DNA from: Papaver somniferum
Lineage: Eukaryota > Streptophyta > Magnoliopsida > Ranunculales > Papaveraceae
DNA: 64,000 bases
Direction of reading: 5' to 3'
NCBI RefSeq assembly: GCF_003573695.1
Contig: NC_039363.1
Location: 157,072,406-157,136,405 of the forward strand
Position numbers and translations under genes: made by a program. Below, piece by piece: positions 1 through 10,474 of this stretch. Within the stretch, counting starts at the first letter, position 1. Every line of letters starts with the position of its first letter. The notes beneath the pieces were generated by a model that saw nothing but the letters and a program-made list of their open reading frames with translations, did not search any database and had not been told where the DNA came from.

Positions 1-10
1 ACGATTCAGC

Positions 11-3000
11 GTGGTTGACTCCCCATCCCCCTACAACGCCATTATTGGACGAAAATGGTTACATAAACTCAAGGGAGTGGCGGCAACTTACTACCAATAT
101 CTCAGATTCCCTACACCTGAGGGAGTGATGGAAATCAAGGGAGATCGGGTCTCTGCAAGAGAGTGCCAAGCCACTCAGGATCGTATCAACAACGAACAAG
201 AAGAGCAGCAAAAAACCCGAAGAATTGAAAATAAAGAATCCGCGAAAGAGAAGGCCATATACTTTTTCCTCAAGGAAACTACAGGAAGGGGTTTGACAAA
301 AGATGATAATGTCCTAAACACAGAGACAGGTCCTTCAGCAGCCAACGAAGGACATAAACATACCAAATAGCAATCAAAGAACGTCCCAGTCCTCGGGGAC
401 CCGAAGCCGGTGTTCACGCCAGTAGTGCCCGTAAAAGAAATCAATATAGGAACGGAAGAAAACCCGACAATGATCAAAGTAGGGACCATAATGGACGAAA
501 GAAGGGAAGATTCTCTAACCAAATTACTTAAGGAATACGCGGATATATTCGCCTGGAAACTAGGAGATATGCCGGGGATTGACCCGAAAGTAATCCAAAA
601 CGAGCTACGCATCAAACCAGGCACGCCCCGTTCCGGCAGAAAATTAGAAAAGTTGCACCAGAGTACCATAAGGCAGTGGAAAAAGAACTTCGGAAACTAC
701 TAGACGCGGGTTTCATCAAGGAAGTCAAGTACCCTACATGGATCTCCAACATAGTCGTCGTTCCTAAGAAAAATGGATGGGTTAGGATATGCATCGATTT
801 TACTAACCTCAACAAGGCATGTCCAAAGGACAGCTATCCCCTGCCAAGCATAGATCAGTTGGTGGAAGCAGTAGAAGGATATGAAGAACTGTCATTCATG
901 GATGGACATTCTGGCTACAACCAAGTAGCCCTGGAAAAAGAAGATCAGCCACACACAGCGTTCTACACCCCACATGGCCTTTATTGCTACACTAGAATGC
1001 CCTTTGGACTTCGAAACGCAGGGGAAACATACCAAAGAATGGTCGATACTATCTTCAGGCCATGGATTGGTAGTACCTTAGAAGTCTACGTCGACGATAT
1101 GCTCGTCAAAAGTAAGCTGCGAAAGATCACCACCAGGATCTGAGAGATATCTTCGAAGCAATGAGGAAACATCACATGAAAGTAAATCCAGATAAATGCA
1201 CTTTCGGTGTCACCTCGGGGAAATTCCTCGGATATCTGGTAACAAAAAGGGGCATTGAGGTAGACCCAGTGAAGATTCAGGCCATAGTAGAAATGCCATC
1301 CCCGAAGAATTTAAAAGAAGTGCAGAAGCTCAATGGGTCCATAGCAGCCTTGGGCAGATTTATTGCCCGATCCTCGGACAAATGCAAACATTTCTTCAAT
1401 ATTCTCAAAAAAGGGGAGCAAGTTTGAATGGACCGCAGAATGCGAAGAAGCCTTCCAAAAAATCAAAGAAAACCTAGCTTCAATTCCGATCCTGCAGAAG
1501 CCGGATCCTGATGAGGTTTTGGCATTGTACATAGCAGCAACAGAAGACGCAGTTAGCGCAGTGTTGGTCAAAACCAATACGAAGATAGAACAGCCTATCT
1601 ATTATGTCAGTAAAACCCTCAATTCCGCGGAAAGGAACTACACGAAGATCGAACAACTTATCCTAGCATTGGTATGGGCTACTCAAAAGCTGAGAACCTA
1701 CTTCCTAACTCACTTCATCCGGGTCCCATGCAAAGCACCACTGGAAGCAGTCCTTAAAAGCGCAGGAAAAGTGGGCAGAATAGCCAAGTGGAACACCCAC
1801 CTGGATCAATTCAACATCATCCATGAAATTCAACATTCCCGAAAATCCCAAGTTTTGGCGGATTTCTTAGCAGACTTCCCCCTGGACAACGACGAGGAGA
1901 TTGAGGGAATACCAGAAGCCGAGGAAGAAAGCAAGGATTCAATGGATACCCTCGAACCCGCGAGTCAAAGACAATGGGAAGTCTTCGTCGATGGGTCCAA
2001 AAATAAGGAAGGAGCAGGAATAGGCATCGTCATCACCACCCCAACCGGAGAAAGGATCGTACAGGCACTCAGGTTAGAATTCAAAGAGCATACTAACAAC
2101 ATCGTCGAATACGAGGCATTCGTACATGCCCTCCGTTTAATAATAGAAATGGGGGTAACCGATGTAAGACTGACAAGTGATTCACAGCTTGTCATACGGA
2201 AAATAGGGCTCGAGTACAATGTGTACGACGACACCCTCTCATCTTACATGGCCTTGGTCCAAACATTGGCATCACAAATTCCAAACATCAAGTTCCGGCA
2301 CTTATGCAGAAGGGATCTCAGGCACGCGGTTTCCCTAGCATATATATCATCCATGTTGAAGGACAAAAGCGTCGAAGCTATTAAGATAACAAGGGTATAC
2401 GAGCCTTCGATTGCATCACAATTCTCCTTCGCCACCAATCAAGATACAGTGGAAGAAAATATTGAAGACCAGGTAGGAGAAGACATTCATAACGATTTTG
2501 ACGAAGAAGACATCCTGTCAAGAGAAAATCAAGACGAAGATTTCAGCAACGAAGATGATTGGAGAAAGGTGATCCATGCGTTTCTCCAAGAAGGAACTTT
2601 ACCCGCGGATCATAAACAAGCCAGGAAAATACTCTCCAAAGCAGGAAGATATGACCTTCGGGATGGAATCCTGTACAAGAAATCCTTCCTCGGACCGTTA
2701 CTACGCTGCTTGTCCAGAAAAGAGGGGCATCGAATTCTAAACGACATCCATTATGGCGACGCAGGGAATCATAGCGGCATGAGATCACTGGCCGACAAAG
2801 CAAAAATGCAAGGATATTACTGGCCCACAATGATACAGGATGCCGCAAGAATGTCCCGACGATGTGAAGAATGTCAGCGTTTCGCCAAAAAGATACACGC
2901 GCCAGCAACAACGTTAAATTCTGTAGGTAGCCCGTGGCCATTTGCAAAATGGGGCATAGATATCGTCGGGCCTTTCATCGAGGGATCAGGGAAAAGACGA

Positions 3001-3795
3001 TTTTTGATAGTAGCCACGGACTATTTCAGTAAATGGGTGGAAGCTAAAGCCTTAGCCAGGATCAGAGACGTGGATGTGTTTACTTTCATATTCCAAAACA
3101 TCATTTGCAGGTTCGGCATACCAGCAGAAATCGTGTCCGATAATGGTAAGCAGCTACAAGGGAAAAATATAGACATGCTCTTCGATACTTTCAAAATAAG
3201 GAAGAACAAATCCACCCCCATATACCCTCAAAGCAACGGACAAGCGGAAGCCACTAACAAGACCCTCGCCCTTATCCTCAAAAGCAATTAGACGAACATA
3301 AGGGGCGATGGTGTGAACAGTTGCACAATGTGTTATGGGCATACAGGACAACACGAAGATCTGCCACTGGGGAATCCCCGTTTCTCCTCACTTATGGAGC
3401 TGAAGCGGTCATCCCAACAGAGATCCTCATGCCAACCACAAAGACTGAAGCATGGGAGAAAAATCTCACAACAGACATGATGTTGGAGAGATTGGACGAC
3501 CTGGAAGGAAGAAGGGAAGCAGCATTGCAGAAGATGGAAAATTATCAACGAAGACTAGCAAGGGAGTACAACAAAAAGGTAAAACTTCGAAATTTTGTAG
3601 AGGGGGCAGTATGTGCTAAGAACAATCCCACAGTATCAACGAGAAAAGAAATGGGGAAAGCTAGCACCTACGTGGGGAGGACCTTTTATAATACACGACA
3701 TTGCGGGGAACGGTTCCTACCATCTTCGCAATATGAAAGGCGAAGTTCTCCGACATCCTTGGAATGCTAAGTGGCTCAAACCATACTACCCATAG
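11..3795 (+). pseudogene. pol: Tat-lineage pol polyprotein (PR-RT-RH-aRH-INT), frameshifted
   Basis: Translated pieces in order: the end of the aspartic protease (11-370, with GRKWLHKLK after SPYNAI); a stop at 368-370 followed by linker; reverse transcriptase (about 600-1430) with FMDGHSGYNQ and YVDD; RNase H (about 1430-1880); a second archaeal-type RNase H (about 1975-2350, VFVDGSKNKEGAGIG and SDSQLV); integrase (about 2700-3290) with an HHCC finger (H..H, CEECQ), GIDIVGPF, VSDNGK and the glutamate in SNGQAEATNK; and a C-terminal tail ending WLKPYYP. Reading shifts frame near 650, 1110-1160, 1405 and 3600, and a stop interrupts at 3289. In an active element it would make cDNA and integrate it; here it cannot be translated intact. 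Confidence 0.9.
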
Positions 3796-4437
3796 GTGCA
3801 ACGCAGCTTTGCATCTGCGTGAAGAATCCCAGAAGAAGAAGGCAGCGTAACCGCTCTACATGTTTCTATCTCTGGACGAGGAGTAGCAAGCCTCAACCTA
3901 TCAATCAAACAAGCCTTCTGAAATTCGAGTAAACAAAACTAATCAACAATATTGGGGAAAGTAGTCAACCTACAATCTCTCAGGGCTCTCCCATCAGTGT
4001 CCATAAGTGTAAGACCGGGGAGAAGGCACCCAGCAGAAAGAGATACCCAACCAATCTTAAGGCAACGGGTCGACGGAATGGGTGTATGTAAATATTTTTA
4101 CCCCATATCCTAGAACGTTGCCTCGACCCCCACCGTCTGGGAATCCTCTGGCCAAGGGTTCGCCAGCGGGGTGACAGGTCTCAAGACGATCACGAAGGTA
4201 CCTCCCTTCGGTATCGCACCCAAACACTTAAAAAACTCTTCTTTTGTTTTTAGTGTCCTTCCTCACAATGCTTAAAATAAACAACAAACTGATATTGCAG
4301 GTATATCAAAAAAATGATCCATTTCATAAAGGTTGGTTACAAAAAGCGGCAAGGCCAATACAAGGAATACACATCAAAAATATTCTTTTTACAAAATACT
4401 AGCAAAATCTAACGGAAGGCTAATGATGCCGCGGTCT
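3796..4437. other. Non-coding spacer between pol and the antisense gene
   Basis: About 640 bp between the stop of pol and the 3' end of the antisense gene. I see no reading frame with recognisable content on either strand. It would contain both transcripts' 3' ends, which converge here. Confidence 0.5.
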
Positions 4438-7400
4438 CTACTTAGATGATGCCCCCATCGGCAGGGTTGTTCCGAAGAGTTGAAGGGACGCTCCCACCGA
4501 TGAGGGTCCCGAGGAGCCAGGCAAGGAGGAAGGGACAGGACGACGCGGATAGCTCTTCACGAGGCCATGCTCGGTCTTAAGGCCAAGCTCAATCTTCTCC
4601 AGCATCTTGTTTGTCTCCTCAGCCAATTGACACCGAGCCTTATGCATAATAACTGTCGTCCGCTGGTGGGCTTGATAACAACGAAGATAGACGATTCACT
4701 TCTTTAGAAGCAGCACCAACGGCCTCCTCGCGGGATGCCGCCAAACTCTTAAAATGATTAGTCTGTTCTTCCTGCTGCGCTAAGGAAGATTGAGCCTTTT
4801 CAAATTTTTCATTTGCAACGCGGAGTTGTCCCTCGAGCTCTGAAAAAGACAACACAAGGGAGTTAGCACAGAAAAGACACAATCACACTCGACGAAATAG
4901 GGTTATACCTTCGACACAAGCCGAAGCCTCTTCATACTCATTAACAACCGCATCTCGCGCTTCATCAAGATAGTCATATTCCTCGGATAATTTCTTATAA
5001 TCTAGTTGAAGGTTGGTGAGAGTAAATTGACTGGCATCTAATTCTACCTGCTTCATCGAATCCATGTGACGAAGGTGGTTGACTTCGTTGTTTATCTCTG
5101 ATACCCCTTTGCTAAGTCTGTACATACATACTTCGAGATTTCTCTCAGACTCAGCCTGGCGGGCTATTTCAGCGCGAGACGCAGCAAGGGCTTTGCTTAG
5201 AGCCCCAACTTCGGCTCTGGCATCGTCCCTTTCTCTGGTAAGACACATCATGCTCTCCTTAACTCCCGGAAAAGGAAGGGAGCGAGCCTTTCGTAATTCC
5301 TCTTCCAGAAGATGTATTCTAGACTCCAACAATGAAGTGCGCTCACGGGATTCCCGCAGATTCTCACGTGTCCACACAGCGTACCATTGAACAAAGTACG
5401 GTCATGGTTATACAGATTCTGCATATCAACCATTTGAACATGCCTTGCGCGCCATCCCTCAGCCCGAGCGTCCCACTTTTTGGCTTCGCTCTTAATTTTC
5501 TCGACCAGCTCTTTGATACGAGATTTTTGCCGTGCCCTTTCGTTTCGAAGCCATATCATCTCAGGGACGCCACCCACTGAAGATAGGGTGGGGAGACTCA
5601 GACAGAACAACAAAGTAGTAGAGAGGAATTACGAGAGAGAAAATGGAGAAGAACCAAACCTGTGAAAGCTGAAACTTGGCTGCGGGTTTGCTCTAACTCA
5701 GCGCGTATGGCGGCAAGCTCTGAACGAAGAACAGTCTCCGCTTCACCAGCCTTTCTTTCTCTTTAAGGCTATTCTTCAGTTCTTCTATCTCCACCTCAGC
5801 CGCAGATAAGGCCTTTTCTCTGTGACGAAGCTTGGCCTCCAGCTTCAAAGATTTCGCTTTAAATAATTGATACAACACATGGTTACAATGCTCACTCCTC
5901 ATCATCTACACATCAAATGGCAAACATTATTACACCGAAGAGATACGTCACGAAGAGATATGTACGAAGACTTACCTCCAAGACACGCTGCTGGGGAAAA
6001 CCGTATTGGTACCCATCGGCTATGGCCATCATGCAGCAACAGAAGTGGGAGGCTCCGATACGAGGGTAGCTTCGGGAACACTAAGCTTTTCCCCCACATC
6101 TCAAATACACGCGCCTCGGAAGATAGTTCCATCATCCGACGGGTATAAGCATCGGAATCCTTCTCACCAGCAACCACCGGGGAAGGATGGGGGACAAACA
6201 GTAGACCCTTTTTCTTGAGCCAATCCATTATGGCATCCTCACCCTCAAACGTCAGCGAATGAGGGAAATCCTCGGAAGGCGAGTCAACCACAGACTTCCC
6301 CTTTGCTGATATTGCCCCATCGGCACAAGTTTCGGCATCAACATGCGCATTGCGATCATCCGCGCCCTCATCCTGAACAACAGCATCTCCCTTACCAGAA
6401 CCCCCGAGCACGTCCCAATCATCATTGGGGGAGAGCAAAGAAAAGCCTTCGGGAAAATCGAGGGCATCGTCAAAGAGTTCCCCTGCGGAATAAATCCTGT
6501 CAAAGGAGAACTCTTGAGAAATGGTGGGGAGAGTTTCCGCAGCCTCACCAGCATGAGCAGACATGTCCGCGATAACACTGCCGTCAGCCACCGCGGTATT
6601 ATTTCTCACTTCAACACCATCACAACCCGCACCAATCTCTTCCTCGAAATTAGGAGGGGAAGTATCAGTGCGCTCTTCCCCATCAGAGATTTCCTCATCC
6701 TCGGAAAACTCTTCGTTCACCGGACTGGTAACTTCTTCATGAACCTCAGCCTCACCCGTCACAATGGTAGAAGACTGCTTTGGCCCAATATTCTTCTTTT
6801 TCGATACCTTGGCAGTAGTGACACTCTTCGGTGGAAGTATAGCACCAGAACCTTCCTCCTCATCTCCTTCAATGACGTCGAGAGCATAAGTAAAGTTCAT
6901 GCCTTCGAAGTTTAAACGCCAGGGACAGAAATCTCCATAACGAGCAGGAGGAGATTCACGAGGCCTGCTACTCTCAGAAGGATGCCAACCGCGCGGACCG
7001 GGAATCCAACCATACGCCCAAGGACCAACAATTTCAATAACAGTGGCGTGCCACTCGTAATCATGGTCACGTTTGATCCTTTCGCGTGCGGGAAAAAGTT
7101 TCCGCTGACTCGACCCCTCGGTGCCCGGAACGTATTTCAGTTTGGCATCACTCACCTCACTTAACAGACGAATTTGGCCCCGAGGAGCAACAAGGTTTCG
7201 AAGACTAACACTCCACGGTTTACGGTTCCTACTATTGACATAATCCCCAAAGAGTTGTTGAAGTTTTCAGGGGTATACCACTCCCTCTCAGCGGGATTTG
7301 GAACGTAACATGTCATCGTCGTCTCCCCCTTACTCCGCAGATAACATTCCCTCAGTGCACGGAGATAATTCCCCGATAGTTGCGACACGGAACGACTGTG

Positions 7401-8168
7401 AGTATTGGTGGAAGAGCCTTCACGACCAGCCAGCACATCGTAATAAAAGGAATCACCAGACTTGTACAACGACAACATAAGACCCTCCTCGAAGGCTCCA
7501 TCCATAGTCAGCAGGTGAAACTCATCAAACTGATACTTCGAGATGAGCTCGTAAGTAATATCATCCTCAGGGGCATTGAAACGAACCTCGAAGGCTTGAA
7601 GATCATGCTTTTCCTTGAAAACTTCAAGGTCAATGTGCTTGAACGTAACTTTCTTCTTGCTGACCGAAACGCTGCGTATCACCGGGGCAACCTCATCCTC
7701 TTCCGCGGGATCGGACGAACCAACAAAAGCTTCGGAAGCTCTTCTTTTCAAAGGAGGATTCTTAGACGATTCATCTCTCGGCGCACCACCTTTGGAGTTC
7801 TTCCCTTTGAAAGAAAGTACTGGAGGCGGCGGCAGAGGGTGCTGCACGGGCACTATGGAACGAAGAGGGGGAATATCGAAGGTGCCACCGCGAGGACGTG
7901 TCTGCGTACACCCCGAGTCATCACGAGGGCAAGAAGCAGCACGACCGGCAGCGTTTCGAGACCCGGAAGGACTCTTCGATGGATCCCCTTTCCTAGGAGG
8001 AGAGGCCCTCGTCCCAGAAGAAGATGAAACTTTATTACCGCGGGGATCCATTTGAGACAATTTAGAGAAATCTCCCCCAGGTGGATATCTATCAGACTCT
8101 CTACGTGGAGGGGATCTCGGTAGACTAGAAGCCGGAGCTTTATATGGAAGCCGCGGACGGTCAGACAT
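4438..8168 (-). pseudogene. Antisense accessory gene of the Tat element (coiled-coil protein), spliced and frameshifted
   Basis: Read on the - strand from ATG at 8168. The first part (8168 to about 7160) is basic and proline/serine rich (MSDRPRLPYKAP), then globular with YQFDEFHLLTMDG. After a frameshift near 7270 it continues to about 5975 with an acidic middle region, where a splice donor follows CTTGGAG. Downstream exons (about 5905-5660, 5583-4911, 4840-4438) encode long heptad-type coiled coil rich in E, K, R and L. Plausible introns are about 5584-5655 and 4841-4910. Frame breaks near 5760 and 5395 make this copy non-functional. Antisense extra reading frames are known in Tat-lineage elements such as Grande; the protein's role is unknown. 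No catalytic motif is visible. Confidence 0.65.
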
Positions 8169-8231
8169 GGCTGCGAAGAGGAACAACAAAAACAAGTTAG
8201 AAGCAAACACGAGGGCATCAACAAAGATCAA

Positions 8232-8813
8232 AAAACAACAAAATTACCAGTTCATTTCAACAAACCCCAGAAACCCCAAAACTAGCATACATACATGTAC
8301 ACCCTAAAACCCTAAAACCCTAAGCTTAAAAGTTCAATCAATACAAGTGCAACAATGGCCTCCTCGACTTGAGAAGAAGAATAGGGGAAAACTAGCATAC
8401 ATACATCAAAAGGTGTTCTTCATCACAAACAAGGTACGACAGCAGCAGAAAATTTTGTTTCAGCACAATCAACACAACTTAAAACAACAGAGACGAAGAA
8501 AAGAAACCTTACCACCACAAATAAAATCCCAAAAAAAGACAACAAACCAGAAACAAAGAAGAAACGAGCGTGATTAATGCTAGGGCAGAGAGAATTTAAT
8601 GGTTGAAGAACAAAAAATGAAGACTGACAGGGAGAATGAAATTAATTTTCAAGGAGAATGAAATTAATTTTTCTCCCCTCCTTAATATACTCGAAAGAAA
8701 GAGAATGAAGTTAATGGAGGAATGGGAAACGTGCCCATTAAATGAGCAGTTAATGCACGAGTGAGAAACGTGCCCAAGTATCTAGGAGAAGTTATTAGGA
8801 GAGAGGAAGAATA
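8232..8813. other. Upstream region of the antisense gene, running to the LTR
   Basis: No coding sequence seen. It would hold the promoter and 5' leader of the antisense gene (transcribed leftwards) and the 3' end of the element's internal region. A phrase beginning AAAACTAGCATACATACAT occurs twice, at about 8277 and 8388. Purine-rich GGAGAATGAAATTAATTTT is duplicated at about 8630-8670. A purine run at about 8797-8812 could be the polypurine tract. Confidence 0.4.
8301..8323. promoter_or_regulatory. Telobox-like CCCTAAAA repeats upstream of the antisense gene
   Basis: Three consecutive copies of CCCTAAAA/CCCTAA lie about 135 bp upstream of the antisense start codon. Short plant-telomere-like motifs (AAACCCTA) are known elements of plant promoters and 5' leaders. 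Position and orientation fit a leader/promoter role; that role is inference. Confidence 0.35.
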
Positions 8814-9595
8814 TGTAACGTCTGTTTTCTTCAATGCTTCCACTAAACACTCAAGCCCAAAGAAAAGGGGCAAATTGTGTGTACATATTTCACCATCAAA
8901 CACGTGTATGTAGGAAGACACGTGGAGAGCATGCGGACCAAGCCATCAAAACATGATGACACACGCCCACAGCCAAGAAGCCCATCCCGTGGACGTCGGA
9001 TCTTTGCTCGAACAAATCCAAGGGCTGAAGATAAGAGATGTATCAAAAACACGATGTATTGCGGAGCGCCAAATAACTCCCGAAGAGTTACTTTATCTCA
9101 TCCCCAAAAGAAGCCAAGATCAACGGTGAAGAAAAGGTCGACTGACATGGACGTGACAGGGGCAGAAGTCACTTGTCTGACACGAGCATGGGTCTCAACT
9201 ACCCGCATTAAACACTCTGAGCAATATACGTGTCGATCAACCCGTGGAACGAACGAGGATTACTCTGCGTGATTAAGTAATGAACGAAGACCTCCGCGTG
9301 ATGGACACAAAGCACAAGAAGATAAGGTTCCAATGGCCCTCAGAAACGGGTCCCACAATCTAACCCTATAAAAACCCCTTCTCCACCTAGAGTAAAGGGG
9401 ATCGGAAAAAAGAGTGGAGAAAAGAGAGAGAATAATTGTAAGTGTAAGTTTATCTTTTACAATTCACAAACCAATGTAGACTCCAAAGTCATTCGACTAC
9501 CTCTGTAATCATCAATGCATAGTGAAAACGATAACCCCGTGGATGTAGGCCTTAGTGCTGAACCACGTAAATCCGAGTCTTATTTACATTTCAGT
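8814..9595 (+). repeat. Probable 3' LTR of the Tat element
   Basis: The start is placed at TGTAACG just after a purine-rich tract. A TATA box (TATAAAAA, 9367-9374) is followed by a transcription-start-like region. The downstream phrase with CCCCGTGGATGTAGG and GAACCACGTAAA (about 9533-9570) is typical of plant LTR U5 segments. The partner LTR is outside the window, so both ends are approximate. Confidence 0.5.
9367..9374 (+). promoter_or_regulatory. LTR TATA box
   Basis: TATAAAAA lies about 160 bp before the U5-like phrase, in the usual U3/R position of a plant gypsy LTR. Confidence 0.55.
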
Positions 9596-9612
9596 ACTAT
9601 ACGTTCATTTGA

Positions 9613-10175
9613 TACTCCACGGATTTTACTTTTGTACTACGTTTTCTATGTGAATCTGCAAAAGTCTTGGTTGATACTCGATTTCCACTCACAAAGAAGG
9701 TTCAACTCACTGTAGATGGTGGCTATCGACACAAGTTTAGAATTTTCTATGTGAATCTGCCATATGGTACTTGCAAAAGTTGTTCGGTTATTGACCATTG
9801 CAAGAAAAAATGTTTAGCTATTTCAAAAAAGTCTGCAAAAAACATCCCTCTCCTTGCCGCCGGATCAAATAATAGTGTTGCTGCTCAAGAAGGTGAAAAA
9901 AGTGAAGATAATTTGAATGCAGAAAATGATGATCAGATTTTGCAAGGTATGGATCAGCACAAGTCAGTCCAATCTATGGTGAAAAATGATGCAGTTGAGT
10001 CAAGTGGAACGGCTTGTAAGAGTTCTTCTACTATAATTGGCAAGAAACGGTATGATGATTTAGAATGCAATCGAGTTGAGAAAAAGGCTAGAATGGAGTT
10101 GGGCTCTGATTTTCTTGGGCTTGGGTCGTTATCTTTCTCTGCTGGTGTGGTTAATGATTCATTTGGTAAAACTAG
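9613..10175 (+). pseudogene. LINE ORF1, C-terminal half, left piece
   Basis: The frame is open from about 9613. It contains VLVDTRFPLTKKVQL followed by FYVNLPYGTCKSC and KKKC, which matches the position of the CCHC-like knuckle in plant LINE ORF1 proteins. The rest is a hydrophilic, low-complexity tail. The frame runs to the MULE target duplication (AAAACTAG, 10168-10175) and resumes in the same phase at 19477. ORF1 proteins bind nucleic acid in the LINE RNP. No own start codon is visible, because the N-terminus is missing. Confidence 0.7.
10168..10175. repeat. Target-site duplication of the MULE, left copy
   Basis: AAAACTAG, identical to 19477-19484. It reads through as LINE ORF1 codons in the same phase on both sides. 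Confidence 0.85.
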
Positions 10176-10216
10176 GAACTATGAATTTGGGCATACTGAA
10201 AGCGATCTGGGCATAC
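10176..10216 (+). repeat. MULE left terminal inverted repeat
   Basis: Begins GAACTATGAATTTGGGCATAC, and GGGCATAC recurs 20 bp further in. It aligns without gaps to the reverse complement of 19436-19476 at 32 of 41 positions, including the spacing of the two GGCATAC words. Confidence 0.8.
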
Positions 10217-10474
10217 TAAATAAAGACAAAAAAGGTTGTGAAATAGCAAATTCAGATAATCCCTTAACCTAATTTTTTTAATGACAAATCTGCCCTTTAC
10301 GTATTAGTGTTAGTAATATTGATTAGTGATTAAATATTTCGTTTAGTGATTAAGATAATTTTCAGAATTATAAAGGTTGCTTAGATGAAAAATTTTGGAG
10401 AAAAAAAATCAAAGTTTTTATTGAGAATGAGAGAAAGAGAAGGAGAAAGTAAGAAAATTTTAATTCTTGGTTCA

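Larger units (their letters stand above)
1..9595 (+). mobile_element. Ty3/gypsy Tat-lineage LTR retrotransposon, 3' part (5' end outside window)
   Basis: The order protease tail, reverse transcriptase, RNase H, second (archaeal-type) RNase H, integrase is visible on the + strand, with no chromodomain. The duplicated RNase H is a hallmark of the Tat lineage. Downstream of pol comes a spliced gene on the opposite strand and then an LTR-like region with a TATA box. The 5' LTR and gag lie left of the window. The right end is inferred from where LINE ORF1 reading resumes (about 9.6 kb), so it is accurate only to some tens of bases. The coding regions carry several frameshifts, so this copy is dead. 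It appears to have inserted into LINE ORF1. Confidence 0.85.

Noticed and set aside
6343..8055. Several + strand reading frames of 90-215 residues across 6.3-8.1 kb
   Set aside because: They are the complement of the antisense gene's exons, arginine-rich and without domains; shadows.
8301..8323. Interstitial telomere repeat
   Set aside because: Only three imperfect units inside a retrotransposon; a telobox-type promoter or leader motif is simpler.
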